Notes: generated by a model from the letters alone, not told the origin. 64,000 nt of DNA from Roseiarcus sp963794155 (GCA_963794155.1 CAWCCX010000008.1:248001-312000); one strand, 5' to 3'. Shown: positions 50,253-59,625, counted from the stretch's first letter. Numbers and translations are program-made.

Positions 50253-51590
50253 ATGACTCACAATTACGCGTGGGACCTTTTGTTTGGCTCGCCCAGCGAC
50301 GAGGCCGCCGCGCTTGGTCTCAACAACCTCGGCGACGCCGCAGGCGTCGCGGAAACTGGCCCGGGCGTAATCTGGTTCTGGAACGGACAGATCTTCACCA
50401 CACCCGCCAATTCCACTCTCTACGCAATAAACGACGACCAAATCGCAGTCGGTGAAGGGCCAGCGGTCGCCTCAGGTCCTGACGTTGCGATCATGGTCCA
50501 AAATAGCGTTGTGACCGACCTGACGCCGCAGGTTGGACAGTACGCGACCTGCACAGGTATCAACAATGGCGGTTTGGTCTGCGGATATAAACTCGACCCC
50601 GCCCATAACTTTCTGGAGGGCAGCGGGTTCGTGATCGATCTGAACAATCCTGGCGCGGGCGTGACGGCGATACCGGCCCCGCCCGGTCAAACGGGCAGCT
50701 ATCCCGCTTCGATCAATGACGCCGGCGATGTCCTCCTGCTCGACGACCTCGACGCATCGTATATCTTTCGGAACGGCGAATTTATCGCCATTCCGTCGCC
50801 GTCGTGGTGGTTTAGCGTCGGCGCCCATGCGCCAATGAACGCGGCGGGCCGGCTCGCCGGATTCAGCGACGCGTCCGGCAAGCCGATCGTCTGGGATACG
50901 AAGACAACCCCGCCAACGCCCATGACCGTGCCGTTGCCGGGCGGGTTCTTGGGTGGTGCGACATGCGCGATCAACGACCAAGGAGTCATTGTCGGCGCCT
51001 GCTGGATGGGCAACACGCAACCCGACGACGTTGCCCTGTTCTATTCGTTCATCCACGACCCAGCGATCGACACGGCGACATCATCCCGCCTGCTCGGCGA
51101 TCTCGTCACCACCCCGGGATACGGACGGGGGCTGCCGGCCGCGATCAACGAATTCTGCCAGATCCTTGTCGACTGGGGCCATTCCGCAATTCTCACGCCG
51201 ACGAATTTGGGGCTCCAGGTCAATCCCCAACTCCCCTGGATCGTCGCGACGATCCTCTTCGGCGTCACCCAGGACGGCGGCGGGCTAGGGCTCGTTGGCG
51301 GCGGAGGAGTCCGCGTTCCACCGAACCAACCGCCCGACGGCTGGACGGCGCTCTCTCCGGCGGCCCGGGATGCCCTGATCGGCCTCGCCGTCAACCAGAT
51401 CGCCGGCCAGATCGGCGATGCGGCAGGCCGCGAAGCTGTGGGTCGCGCTGCGCTCGAACTCGCCCGCGCCTCTGTCGGGCGCCTCACGACACCTTCGCCT
51501 CCGGCGCCGACGCTCGGTCCTGCGCGTCCGGGCTTCCGACGGAGCAGGTTCGTCCGCCGACGGCCCAAACTGGATGAGTCCTCTCACTAA
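50253..51590 (+). CDS. HAF-repeat-like beta-propeller protein
   Basis: 445 residues from the ATG at 50253 after GGGAGGAGCGAAACC. Repeated short motifs of the type 'xINDxGxVVG' occur every 45-60 residues: 'GLNNLGDAAGVA', 'AINDDQIAVGEG', 'GINNGGLVCGYK', 'SINDAGDVLL', 'AINDQGVIVGAC', 'AINEFCQILVD'. This is typical of HAF-type extracellular repeats forming a propeller. No signal peptide is seen in the chosen frame. The last ~90 residues are Pro/Arg-rich. Function is unknown. Confidence 0.72.
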   Translation: MTHNYAWDLLFGSPSDEAAALGLNNLGDAAGVAETGPGVIWFWNGQIFTTPANSTLYAINDDQIAVGEGPAVASGPDVAIMVQNSVVTDLTPQVGQYATCTGINNGGLVCGYKLDPAHNFLEGSGFVIDLNNPGAGVTAIPAPPGQTGSYPASINDAGDVLLLDDLDASYIFRNGEFIAIPSPSWWFSVGAHAPMNAAGRLAGFSDASGKPIVWDTKTTPPTPMTVPLPGGFLGGATCAINDQGVIVGACWMGNTQPDDVALFYSFIHDPAIDTATSSRLLGDLVTTPGYGRGLPAAINEFCQILVDWGHSAILTPTNLGLQVNPQLPWIVATILFGVTQDGGGLGLVGGGGVRVPPNQPPDGWTALSPAARDALIGLAVNQIAGQIGDAAGREAVGRAALELARASVGRLTTPSPPAPTLGPARPGFRRSRFVRRRPKLDESSH

Positions 51591-51697
51591 GGCGAGCTCG
51601 ATCGGGGGCCGCGGGCGGCGACGTGACCGCCGAGCGATCGCCCTCAGGCCGCCACGGTCTTGAGCCATGACCCGCGCAGCCACCTCCCGGAGCCTCC

Positions 51698-52945
51698 ATG
51701 ACCACCCATCAGCGCAACTTCCCCTCGATCGATCCGGCGAAGCTCGACCGGCTGGCGGAGACGGCGGTCAAGGTGGGTTTAAGGCTTCAAGCCGGGCAGG
51801 ACCTTTTCCTCACCGCGCCGGTCACCGCGCTGCCTCTGGCGCGGCGGATCGCAGCCGAGGCGTACAAGGCCGGCGCCGGCCTGGTGACGCCGATCCTCGC
51901 CGATGAGGAGATGACGCTCGCGCGATATCGCTTCGCCCCGGACGCTGGCTTCGACCGCGCGCCCGGCTGGCTCTATGACGGCGTGGCCAAGGCTTTCGCC
52001 GCCAATACGGCGCGGCTCGCGATTGTCGGCGACGACCCGATGCTGCTCGCGAACGAGGACCCGGCCAAGGTCGCGCGCGCCAGCAAGGCCAATTCGATCG
52101 CCTACCAGCCGGCGCTCGAGAAGATCGCCGGCTTCGACATCAACTGGAACATCGTCGCCTATCCGACCGCCTCGTGGGCGAAGCGGGTCTTTCCGGGCGA
52201 CGAGGAGGAGGTCGCGGTCGGCAGGCTCGCCGAGGCGATCTTCGCCGCTTCGCGGGTCGACAACGACGATCCGGTCGCCGCCTGGAGCGCGCATAACGCT
52301 TCGCTGACCCGGCGGACGGAATGGCTGAACGCCAGGAAGTTTCATGCTCTCCATTATTCCGGGCCGGGCACGGATCTGACGATCGGACTCGCCGACGGCC
52401 ACGAGTGGCAGGGCGGCGCGGCGACGGCGAAGAATGGAATTACCTGCAATCCGAACATTCCGACCGAGGAAGTGTTCACGACCCCGCATGCGCGCCGGGT
52501 CGAGGGCCATGCCGTCAGCACCAAGCCGCTCGCCTATCAGGGCTCGTTGATCGACGGCATTGCGGTCAGGTTCGAAGCCGGACGGATCGTCGAGGCCAAG
52601 GCCGCGCGCGGCGAGGATGTGCTCAATAAAGTGCTCGACAGCGATGACGGCGCGCGCCGGCTCGGCGAGGTCGCGCTCGTCCCCCACTCCTCGCCGATCT
52701 CGAAGAGCGGGCTCATGTTCTTCAATACGCTGTTCGACGAGAACGCCGCCTGCCACATCGCCCTTGGGCAGTGCTACGCCAAATGCTTCGTCGACGGCGC
52801 GAAGCTCACATCCGACGAGATCGCGGCGCGCGGCGGCAACAAGAGCATGATCCATATCGACTGGATGATCGGCTCGGACAGGATCGACGGCGTCGATGCC
52901 GATGGCGCGCGAACGCCGGTCTTCCGCAACGGCGAGTGGGCGTGA
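51698..52945 (+). CDS. M29-family aminopeptidase
   Basis: 415 residues after CCGGAGCCTCC. The metal and catalytic residues of the thermophilic aminopeptidase family lie in 'NIPTEEVFTTPHARRVEGHAV', 'GARRLGEVALVPHSSPIS', 'FFNTLFDENAACHIALGQCY' and 'SMIHIDWMIGS'. The enzyme removes N-terminal residues with two metal ions in the cytoplasm. It is monocistronic, with a hairpin terminator directly after the stop. Confidence 0.94.
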   Translation: MTTHQRNFPSIDPAKLDRLAETAVKVGLRLQAGQDLFLTAPVTALPLARRIAAEAYKAGAGLVTPILADEEMTLARYRFAPDAGFDRAPGWLYDGVAKAFAANTARLAIVGDDPMLLANEDPAKVARASKANSIAYQPALEKIAGFDINWNIVAYPTASWAKRVFPGDEEEVAVGRLAEAIFAASRVDNDDPVAAWSAHNASLTRRTEWLNARKFHALHYSGPGTDLTIGLADGHEWQGGAATAKNGITCNPNIPTEEVFTTPHARRVEGHAVSTKPLAYQGSLIDGIAVRFEAGRIVEAKAARGEDVLNKVLDSDDGARRLGEVALVPHSSPISKSGLMFFNTLFDENAACHIALGQCYAKCFVDGAKLTSDEIAARGGNKSMIHIDWMIGSDRIDGVDADGARTPVFRNGEWA

Positions 52946-52947
52946 GC

Positions 52948-52970
52948 GCGGGCCGGACGCCCGCTTTTCT
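52948..52970 (+). terminator. terminator of the M29 aminopeptidase gene
   Basis: GCGGGC-cggac-GCCCGC followed by TTTTCT, three bases after the stop codon. The stem is short (6 bp) but fully GC. Confidence 0.7.
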
Positions 52971-53079
52971 CGCGCATGGCCGCGCCGGTCGCTGAAACCA
53001 ACGCCCGCCTTGTTCGTATCATAATTACGTCAGACCCGACCGCTACCTTCGGTCGACGACATTCATTGGAGATAGGCCC

Positions 53080-53304
53080 ATGATCGGCCCGCGGAACCTC
53101 GCCCGACGGAACGCGCCGCTCGCGTGGCGACTCAAGATCGACGATCTCCGCGCGCATCTCGCGCCGATCGACCACTATGGACCGACCGGCGCTGGCTCCG
53201 CGATCGGCGACGGCCTTCATGCGCTAGCCAGCGTGTGGAAGGCCGTGCTGCGCGCCGTCCACTTCTGCGGCGAGGGTCGCGGACCCGGTTGCGAGGCGGC
53301 CTGA
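53080..53304 (+). CDS. small hypothetical protein
   Basis: 74 residues after GGAGATAGGCCC. There is no signal peptide or recognised domain, but the middle, 'WRLKIDDLRAHLAPIDHYGPTGAGSAIGDGLHAL', looks protein-like. It may be a real short gene or a remnant. Confidence 0.4.
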   Translation: MIGPRNLARRNAPLAWRLKIDDLRAHLAPIDHYGPTGAGSAIGDGLHALASVWKAVLRAVHFCGEGRGPGCEAA

Positions 53305-53368
53305 CGCGTGCAAGTCGAGACTTTCGGAGAAGTCCTCGCGCCCGTTCGGGGCGCCTCGGACAGGCGCC

Positions 53369-53929
53369 TCACTCCGCTGGCGCGACCTCGTCGCGGGTGA
53401 GCGCCGGGCCCATAGACTCGAAGACTCCGTCCCGCCGGACGAGCGCATGGAAGAGCGCCGCAGCGATGTGCATGAGGACGAGGGCGTAGAAGAGAAACGC
53501 CAGGTAGAAATGCGCGTTCCACAGCGCCGTGTGCAGGCTGTCACTCTGCGGTAGAATCTGGGGCAGATAGACGCCGCCCCACAACTTCACCGGATAGGCC
53601 GCGGCCGACAACATTCCCCAGCCGATCAGCGGCATCGCGATCATCAGGGCGTAGAGCGCGTAATGCGAAAGATGGGCCGCAAGCTTCATCGGCTCGGGCA
53701 AATCGGCCGGCAGCGGCGGAGCGCCATAGCGCAGGCGCACGACGAGGCGGATCAGCGCGAGAACGAGGATCGCCATGCCGAGCGGCTTGTGAATCGAAAC
53801 AAGCGTCAGGTATTTCGGCTCGACGCTCGACACCATGCCGACGCCGATGAACAGCATGGCCAGAATGCAGACGGCGATCACCCAGTGCAGCAGGCGCTGG
53901 AGCGGAGTGAAGCGTTGGATGGCGGTCAT
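53369..53929 (-). CDS. cytochrome b561
   Basis: 186 residues, four membrane helices. Heme-ligand histidines are visible in 'RLLHWVIAVCILAML', 'SIHKPLGMAIL', 'LSHYALYALM' and 'VLMHIAAALFHALV'. It passes electrons between the quinone pool and a periplasmic partner. Its start overlaps the upstream catalase-like gene by four bases (ATGA), so the two proteins probably work together in peroxide reduction at the membrane. Confidence 0.92.
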   Translation of the reverse strand: MTAIQRFTPLQRLLHWVIAVCILAMLFIGVGMVSSVEPKYLTLVSIHKPLGMAILVLALIRLVVRLRYGAPPLPADLPEPMKLAAHLSHYALYALMIAMPLIGWGMLSAAAYPVKLWGGVYLPQILPQSDSLHTALWNAHFYLAFLFYALVLMHIAAALFHALVRRDGVFESMGPALTRDEVAPAE

Positions 53930-54981
53930 TGTGTCGCCCCAGGCGGGGTTCGGGGATAGTCCTTAGCCTCCGATGTGCGCAGGTCATAGGACCTCGCATA
54001 GGCCGCCGACCGCGCCGCCGGGAACGGATCGTCCGACGTGCGTATGCCGCTCGGCAGGACGGTCGGATCGAAGTTGATGTCGCGACACGGGCCATCGGCC
54101 TCGGCCTCGATCGCCTGCACGATGAGCGTGCCGACCTCGATTGTCCGGCGGTCTTCCGGCCACGCTTGAGTCGGGTCCGCGGTCGGATCGCCGGGATTGG
54201 CCACAGTCACCGACAAGGTCCAGCGCAGCGGCCCGCCTTTGATCCGCTCGGCGATCTCCTGCTCGAGGAAGTTGGGGCCGCGCTTGGCGAGCTCTTCGGG
54301 CGAGACGGGGACCGCCTGCGCCGCCGGAACCATCGACCATCGCACCGCATGCTCCCCACCGGAGCTATCAACAAAGATGAAGCTGTTGAGGCCGTTGAAC
54401 CGCTCTTCCGCGTAGCTGCCGGTCCAGGGCCCGCTCGTGGCCCAGGCGCCGAACTTCGCGAACTCGGGATGGGCGCCGACGAAAGTCGGCATCGCATTCG
54501 AGTCCTTGCTGGTCGACGCAACCAGCAGCTCGTAGAACGCCTGCGGCGTCGAGACGGCGAATATCGGCGCATTGATCATCGCGCTGCGCCACTCTTGCCC
54601 GTCCGGGGTCGAGATGCTGAGGCCGAGGCCGCGCACCCTGACCGTCGCATCCGCCGCGTCCGGATCGGGGGTGCCGAGATTGAACCGTCCAAGCGCCGGG
54701 TACTGGCCGCGCGCAAAGACCTGCGCTTTTGACAGCTCGGCGCCGGCGCCGTTGGCCTCGAACACGCCGGTGAAGCAGATGCCTTTGGCGTGGTTGCGAC
54801 GGTGGCCGAGCTGCGGGTCCGGCGACTTGAACCCGTCAACGAGCTTCGTCGGCGTGAGGCGTTCCGGCGAAAGCCATCCGGCCGTATAAGCGAAGGCGCC
54901 GGCGCCGAACGCGACGACGGCTGCGATCAGCACAAGCGATCCAAAGGCGGAACGCGCGGTCACTTGGCGCGGCTCGGGCAA
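53926..54981 (-). CDS. catalase-family peroxidase (SrpA-like), membrane-anchored or exported
   Basis: 351 residues with an N-terminal hydrophobic segment (about residues 13-33) for export. The heme-catalase core follows in short form: 'HRRNHAKGICFTGVFEANG' with the distal His, 'GRFNLGTPDPDAADATVRVRGLGLSI' and 'FIFVDSSGGEHAVRWSMVPAA'. Such minicatalases of ~300-350 residues act as periplasmic peroxidases and are often paired with cytochrome b561, as here. Confidence 0.92.
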   Translation of the reverse strand: MPEPRQVTARSAFGSLVLIAAVVAFGAGAFAYTAGWLSPERLTPTKLVDGFKSPDPQLGHRRNHAKGICFTGVFEANGAGAELSKAQVFARGQYPALGRFNLGTPDPDAADATVRVRGLGLSISTPDGQEWRSAMINAPIFAVSTPQAFYELLVASTSKDSNAMPTFVGAHPEFAKFGAWATSGPWTGSYAEERFNGLNSFIFVDSSGGEHAVRWSMVPAAQAVPVSPEELAKRGPNFLEQEIAERIKGGPLRWTLSVTVANPGDPTADPTQAWPEDRRTIEVGTLIVQAIEAEADGPCRDINFDPTVLPSGIRTSDDPFPAARSAAYARSYDLRTSEAKDYPRTPPGATQ

Positions 54982-55233
54982 TGTCCCTTCTCCGTCGAGC
55001 TATTTTTGCAAACCTACCACAAATGTCGCGCGATCGGGATTCCCGATTATCGGCGGGCAATTGTCGGATCTGGCGGCTCGAGTTTTCGGTCGACGACCCT
55101 CGGCTGTACCAAGTGCGCGCTCTGTCCCGTGTCGTCGGGCCGAGGATGATTTGTCGGTCGCCATCGTCGGCCCTATCCGCTATCTGTCCGTTGTCGGAAG
55201 CGGCGGCTTCCGGTTGGAGCGAGGGACACGGAA

Positions 55234-56058
55234 ATGCCTACAGTCACCACGAGCGACGGCGTCGAGATTTTCTACAAGGATTGGGGCAGCGGGCAACCGA
55301 TCGTGTTCAGCCACGGCTGGCCGCTTTCCGCGGACGACTGGGACGCGCAGATGCTGTTCTTCCTCGGCCACGGGTATCGCGTCATCGCGCACGACCGGCG
55401 CGGCCATGGCCGCTCGACCCAGATCGGCCGGGACCATGACATGGATCATTACGCCGACGACCTGGCTGCAGTGACCAGGCGCCTCGACCTGAAGAACGCG
55501 ATCCACGTCGGGCATTCCACCGGCGGCGGCGAGGTGGTGCGCTATCTGGCGCGCCACAGCGACCGTCAAGTGGCGAAAGCAGCGATAATCAGCGCGGTGC
55601 CGCCGCTGATGGTGAAAACTGAAGCGAACCCTAAAGGCCTGCCTAAGAGCGTTTTCGACGACTTGCAGGCGCAACTCGCGGCGAACCGGTCCAAGTTCTA
55701 CTACGACATCCCAGCAGGACCGTTCTATGGTTTCAACCGCCCGGGCGTCAAAACGATCGAGCCGGTGGTCTGGAACTGGTGGCGCCAGGGCATGATGGGC
55801 GGCGCCAAGGCCCACTACGACGGCATCGTCACGTTCTCACAGACCGACTTCACCGAGGACCTGAAAAAGATCAATGTGCCGGTGCTGGTGATGCACAGCG
55901 AAGACGACCAGATCGTGCCCTATGTCGCCGCGGGGCCGCAGTCCGCGAAGCTCCTGAAGCACGGCACGCTCAAAACCTACAAGGACTTTCCGCACGGCAT
56001 GCCGACCACCCATGCCGAAACGATCAATGCCGATCTCCTGGCGTTCCTAAAGAGCTGA
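55234..56058 (+). CDS. alpha/beta hydrolase, non-heme chloroperoxidase type
   Basis: 274 residues after GAGGGACACGGAA. The fold markers are 'FSHGWPLSADDWDAQM' for the oxyanion hole, 'HDRRGHGRS', nucleophile Ser in 'VGHSTGGGEVVRY' (about residue 97), acid in 'SEDDQIVPY' and His in 'FPHGMPTTH'. Close relatives are annotated as chloroperoxidases, aryl esterases or perhydrolases. The natural substrate is unknown. The 252 bp upstream shows no other gene. Confidence 0.93.
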   Translation: MPTVTTSDGVEIFYKDWGSGQPIVFSHGWPLSADDWDAQMLFFLGHGYRVIAHDRRGHGRSTQIGRDHDMDHYADDLAAVTRRLDLKNAIHVGHSTGGGEVVRYLARHSDRQVAKAAIISAVPPLMVKTEANPKGLPKSVFDDLQAQLAANRSKFYYDIPAGPFYGFNRPGVKTIEPVVWNWWRQGMMGGAKAHYDGIVTFSQTDFTEDLKKINVPVLVMHSEDDQIVPYVAAGPQSAKLLKHGTLKTYKDFPHGMPTTHAETINADLLAFLKS

Positions 56059-56154
56059 AGCGACGTGGCGCCGGGCGTTCGAGCCTGGCGCCGCCCTCCG
56101 TAGCTTGACCGGCCGCGAAACGCCGTTCCCTCCAGGTTTCCTTGATTTCGCGCT

Positions 56155-56200
56155 CTTTTCGCGAAAAACCGGTTCCCACTTTTTCGCAGAGCGCTCTAGG
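56155..56200. repeat. Hyphomicrobiales-type intergenic repeat
   Basis: TTTTCGCGAAAAACCGG, then TTCCCACTTTTTCGCAGAGCGCTC and TAG, resembles a short repeat scattered between genes in many members of the order. The GCGCTCTAG end overlaps the tetR stop region. It separates two convergent genes. Confidence 0.6.
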
Positions 56201-56747
56201 CGAACGGCAGCGACGCGCGCGTCTCCGTCAGGATTTCCTTGGACAACTTTTCGTCGTCGACGATCCGGGCCAGCACCATCGCGCCGACCATCGCCGACCA
56301 CGCGGCGATCGCCGCGCCCCGCTTCTCGCGCGCGGTCTTGCCTTTCGCCTCGGCGCTGAATCGATCGATCTGGCGGCGGACCGACTGAGTCATTGCGCGC
56401 CGAAGGTCGGCGGAGCCGCGCGCGGCCTCGGTTCCGAGACTCGAAAATACGCATGAGCCGCCGCGATCGTCGCGGTGGCGCGGGCTGAGATAGCCGTTGG
56501 CAAAGGCGGCGACCAACTCCCGGCCCGTCGCAGCGCCCGGCGCGGGAGCGAGCGCCTCGCCGACCGCCGCGGCGACGAGCGCCTCCTTGGAGGGAAAATG
56601 CCCGTAGAACGCGCCGTGGGTGAGGCCGGCCTCCTTCGTGACCTCGGCCACCGTCACGTCTTCGAACCCACGCAGCCGGAACAGACGCGCCGCGGCGGCC
56701 AAAATCCGCGCCCGGTGCTCGGCGACCTGATCGCGGCTGACTTTCAT
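56196..56747 (-). CDS. TetR-family transcriptional regulator
   Basis: 183 residues from the ATG at 56747 (MKVSRDQVAEHRARIL). HTH: 'ILAAAARLFRLRGFEDVTVAEVTKEAGLTHGAFYGHFPSKEALVAAAV' (about residues 15-62). The ligand-binding helices carry a Cys in 'GGSCVFSSLGTEAARG', as in the subgroup often found beside oxidoreductases. It diverges from the SDR gene at 56837 and most likely represses it and itself through the intergenic palindromes. Confidence 0.92.
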   Translation of the reverse strand: MKVSRDQVAEHRARILAAAARLFRLRGFEDVTVAEVTKEAGLTHGAFYGHFPSKEALVAAAVGEALAPAPGAATGRELVAAFANGYLSPRHRDDRGGSCVFSSLGTEAARGSADLRRAMTQSVRRQIDRFSAEAKGKTAREKRGAAIAAWSAMVGAMVLARIVDDEKLSKEILTETRASLPFA

Positions 56748-56769
56748 CTTCTGCCGGCCTCCTTGCCGC

Positions 56770-56825
56770 TTGACAATATACATGATGCTGGTAATGAATG
56801 CAATCATGATGATGATCATCAATAG
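56770..56825 (+). promoter_or_regulatory. promoter and probable TetR operator of the SDR gene
   Basis: TTGACA at 56770-56775 and TAATGA at 56792-56797 are separated by 16 bp, a good sigma-70 type promoter pointing to the SDR gene. Just downstream is ATCATGATGATGATCATC with the palindrome GATGATCATC, placed where a bound repressor would block transcription. It is an inference from position and symmetry. Confidence 0.55.
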
Positions 56826-56836
56826 GAGTTTGCAGC

Positions 56837-57652
56837 ATGACCCATCCGTTTCCGGCCGTTCTCGTCACCGGCGCTTCGTCCGGAATTGGCGCGACCTACG
56901 CCGACCGTTTCGCCCGGCGCGGGCATGATCTCGTCCTGGTCGCGCGCGATGAGGCGCGCATGGAGGCTCTCGCGGCGCGCCTGCGCGCCGAAACCGGGGT
57001 CAAAATCGACGTCGTTCCCGCCGATCTCACCGCGAGCGCCGATCTGGTCCGGGCCGAAGCCCGCCTTCGCGACGACGACCGCATCGGCATCCTCGTCAAT
57101 AATGCCGGCGTGGCGGCGCCCGGCGGTTTCGCGGGCGGCGATCTCGACGCGATGGACCGGCTGATCCGTCTCAACATTACCGCGGTCACCCGTTTGGCCG
57201 GCGCGGTCGTTCCCCGGTTTCTCGCCCGCGGCGAGGGCGCGATCGTCAATATCGCTTCGGTGGTCGGTCTCGCGCCGGAGATTTCGTTCGGCGCCTATGG
57301 TCCGAGCAAGGCCTATGTTCTGGCCCTGTCGCAAAGCCTGCAGGCCGAGCTTGGCGGCCGCGGCGTCTATGTCCAGGCGGTGCTGCCCGCAGCGACGCGC
57401 ACGGAGATCTGGGCGAAGTCGGGCCGCGACGTGAACGCGCTCAAGGGCGTGATGGAGGTGGACGAATTGGTCGACGCCGCGCTTGCCGGCTTTGACCGGC
57501 GCGAGGCCGTGACCATTCCGCCGCTGCCCGACGCCGAACAATGGGAGAGGTTCAACGCCGCGCGGCAGGCGATGCTGCCGAACTTCGCCAATGCGCATGC
57601 GGCGGCCCGCTATCGCCCCGCGGTTCACGGCGGCGCTGTCGCCGCTCAGTAA
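56837..57652 (+). CDS. short-chain dehydrogenase/reductase
   Basis: 271 residues after AGGAGTTTGCAGC. 'VLVTGASSGIGATYADRFARRGHDLVLVAR' (residues 8-37) binds NADP. 'ILVNNAGVAAPG', 'IVNIASVVGLAP' and 'YGPSKAYVLALS' give the catalytic Ser-Tyr-Lys set. It probably reduces a carbonyl compound under TetR control. Confidence 0.92.
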   Translation: MTHPFPAVLVTGASSGIGATYADRFARRGHDLVLVARDEARMEALAARLRAETGVKIDVVPADLTASADLVRAEARLRDDDRIGILVNNAGVAAPGGFAGGDLDAMDRLIRLNITAVTRLAGAVVPRFLARGEGAIVNIASVVGLAPEISFGAYGPSKAYVLALSQSLQAELGGRGVYVQAVLPAATRTEIWAKSGRDVNALKGVMEVDELVDAALAGFDRREAVTIPPLPDAEQWERFNAARQAMLPNFANAHAAARYRPAVHGGAVAAQ

Positions 57653-57667
57653 CGCCGCTGGCGCTGG

Positions 57668-58480
57668 TCAGCCGACGCGGTCGATCAACGCCATCGCGGC
57701 GGCCGGGTTGCGGTCCTTGAATCCGCTAATGACATAAAGAAAGACCTCGCGGCCGGCGTCTTCGCTGATCGCCGGCGCGACCGTCTTGAGGTCTTCGGGA
57801 GCGCCGCCCGCGGCCCAGGTCTTCGCCCGCCCGGCCCAAAGATCGAGCGCCTGGCTCGAATAGCCATTGGCTTCCGGCTCGGTCGTTCCCATGATCCGCG
57901 CGTAGACGAACGGCGCGGTCACGTCGGCAATTTGCGGGTATTCGGAATCGCCGGCGATCACCACCGCGACGCCATGCTCTCGCGCCAGCGCAACGAACTC
58001 GGGCGTCTGGAAACTCAAGTTGCGGACTTCGACCGCGTGGCGGATGGCGAGGCCGCCGACCGATTTGGGAAGGAGCTTGAGGAACGCGGCGAAATCGCCC
58101 GGGTCGAAGCGCTTCGTGGCCGCGAACTGCCAGTTGATCGGCCCAAGCTTGGTTTTGAGTTCGGTCACGCCGCTCTTGAAGAAACGCTCGATCGTCGGTT
58201 CCGCTTCGGCAAGGACCCGGCGATTGGTGGCGTAGCGGGTGGCCTTGAGCGAGAAGACGAAATCATCCGGCGTCTCGTCATGCCATTTGGCGAAGCTCTC
58301 GGGCTTCTGCGAGCCGTAATAGGTGCCGTTGATCTCGATCGAGGTCAGTTTGCCGCTCGCATATTCGAGCTCGCGCTTCTGGGCGAGGCCCTTGGGATAG
58401 AACGCGCCCCGCCACGGCTCGTAAGTCCAGCCGCCGACGCCGATCCTGATCTTGCCGTGAACGCCCGGTTTTGCCGCCAA
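57668..58480 (-). CDS. DUF72 domain protein
   Basis: 270 residues from a TTG start (58478-58480). Diagnostic parts are 'RIGVGGWTYEPWRGAFYPKGLAQKRELEYASGKLTSIEINGTYYGSQKPESFAKWHDETPDDFVFSLKA', 'LGPINWQFA', 'HAVEVRN' and 'FVYARIMG'. The family has a TIM-barrel-like fold (YecE type) and no proven reaction. It begins 15 bp after the YbaK-like gene and is probably co-transcribed with it. Confidence 0.93.
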   Translation of the reverse strand: MAAKPGVHGKIRIGVGGWTYEPWRGAFYPKGLAQKRELEYASGKLTSIEINGTYYGSQKPESFAKWHDETPDDFVFSLKATRYATNRRVLAEAEPTIERFFKSGVTELKTKLGPINWQFAATKRFDPGDFAAFLKLLPKSVGGLAIRHAVEVRNLSFQTPEFVALAREHGVAVVIAGDSEYPQIADVTAPFVYARIMGTTEPEANGYSSQALDLWAGRAKTWAAGGAPEDLKTVAPAISEDAGREVFLYVISGFKDRNPAAAMALIDRVG

Positions 58481-58495
58481 GTCCCGACCAGCCCT

Positions 58496-58972
58496 CTATT
58501 CGCGCGCAATCGCCGCGACGCGTCCGCCGGTGAGCGCGACAAGGTCGGAGGGCGTCAAGCGAAAGACTGCGTTGGGCGTGCCGGCGGCGGCCCAGATTTC
58601 GGCAAACGCCATCAGCGATTGGTCGATGAGCGCAATCGGCGGGCTCCGGTGGCCGACCGGCGGCACGCCGCCGATCGCGAACCCGGTCGCCTCGCGCACG
58701 AAGTCGGCGTCGGCGCGGGCGATCCGCTCGCCGACCGCCTCCGCAACCTTCGTCTCGTCGACGCGATTGACGCCGGAGGCGACCACCAGCACCGGGCGAT
58801 TGCTGTCGGCGGCGCGGAAGACGAGCGACTTGGCGATCTGGGCGACCGTGCAGCCGATCGCCGCCGCGGCGTCGGCGGCGGTGCGGGTGGTCGCCTCGAA
58901 CTCCATGACCTCGTGCCGGTCGCCGAGCGCGGCCTGAACCTTGAGGGCCGATGGGGCTGTCGCGGGCTTCAT
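58496..58972 (-). CDS. YbaK/aminoacyl-tRNA deacylase family protein
   Basis: 158 residues from the ATG at 58972. 'EFEATTRTAADAAAAIGCTVAQIAKSLVFRA', 'LVVASGVNRVDETKVAEAVGERIARADADFVREATGFAIGGVPPVGH' and 'LIDQSL' are the family blocks. Such trans-editing proteins remove wrongly attached amino acids from tRNA (for example Cys-tRNA-Pro). The gene starts 22 bp after vapC on the same strand. Confidence 0.92.
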   Translation of the reverse strand: MKPATAPSALKVQAALGDRHEVMEFEATTRTAADAAAAIGCTVAQIAKSLVFRAADSNRPVLVVASGVNRVDETKVAEAVGERIARADADFVREATGFAIGGVPPVGHRSPPIALIDQSLMAFAEIWAAAGTPNAVFRLTPSDLVALTGGRVAAIARE

Positions 58973-58994
58973 GGGTAAGGCCGATTGAAGGGCG

Positions 58995-59405
58995 TCATCG
59001 TTTCTGCTGCCGGAATGGATTGACGATCCGCAATCGCCTGTCGATTGCCAGTCCATCCTGCATGTCCTCGGACCACAGAAGGTCGCACTCCGAGAGCAGG
59101 GCGGAAGCGGCGATGAAAGCGTCGTAGATCGCTAGGTTGTAACGTTCGGCCAGCGAGAGCCCCAGCTCGTGGGTCTCGGCAGTAACCGGATGGACAGTCA
59201 ACAATCCTCGCAGTGACGACAGAAAGCCGCGTGTGTCTTCCCAAGACATTCTCAATTTGCGTCGCGTGACATTGGCGATCTCGTTTAGCACCTGAACGCT
59301 GATCGCCCCCCCGTCGCGAAGCACGGCTTCCGCCCGGTCGGCCTTCGCCAAATCGCTGGAGGCGAGATACATCAGAACATTGGTGTCGAAGAAATTACCG
59401 GGCAT
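58995..59405 (-). CDS. PIN-domain ribonuclease toxin (VapC-like)
   Basis: 136 residues. 'FFDTNVLMYLAS' gives the first Asp, 'LNEIANV' the Glu, and 'YDAFIAASALLSECDLLWSEDMQDG' the remaining Asp/Glu of the PIN metal site. VapC toxins cut tRNA or rRNA. The start overlaps the antitoxin gene by 11 bases, the usual vapBC layout. Confidence 0.93.
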   Translation of the reverse strand: MPGNFFDTNVLMYLASSDLAKADRAEAVLRDGGAISVQVLNEIANVTRRKLRMSWEDTRGFLSSLRGLLTVHPVTAETHELGLSLAERYNLAIYDAFIAASALLSECDLLWSEDMQDGLAIDRRLRIVNPFRQQKR

Positions 59406-59625
59406 TCGCCTCGTCCCGATCGAACTTGAAATCGGGCGGCAGCCGCCCGCGAAAGGCGCGCAGCCGGTTCAGGAAATCCTCTCGGTTGGGCTTGCGAGCG
59501 ACTGCGAACGCACGCTCGCCAGCGACATGCACTTCAATCTCATCGCCTGGCTTGAGCCGCAGCGCTTCGACAACGGCGGCGGGAAGGCGCACGGCCAGGC
59601 TATTGCCCCATTTGGCGACCTGCAT
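59395..59625 (-). CDS. AbrB/MazE-type antitoxin (VapB-like)
   Basis: 76 residues. The swapped-hairpin DNA-binding domain is 'VAKWGNSLAVRLPAAVVEALRLKPGDEIEV' (residues 3-32). The C-terminal part, 'EDFLNRLRAFRGRLPPDFKFDRDEAN', would wrap the toxin. It probably represses its own promoter in the ~80 bp upstream region. Confidence 0.93.
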   Translation of the reverse strand: MQVAKWGNSLAVRLPAAVVEALRLKPGDEIEVHVAGERAFAVARKPNREDFLNRLRAFRGRLPPDFKFDRDEANAR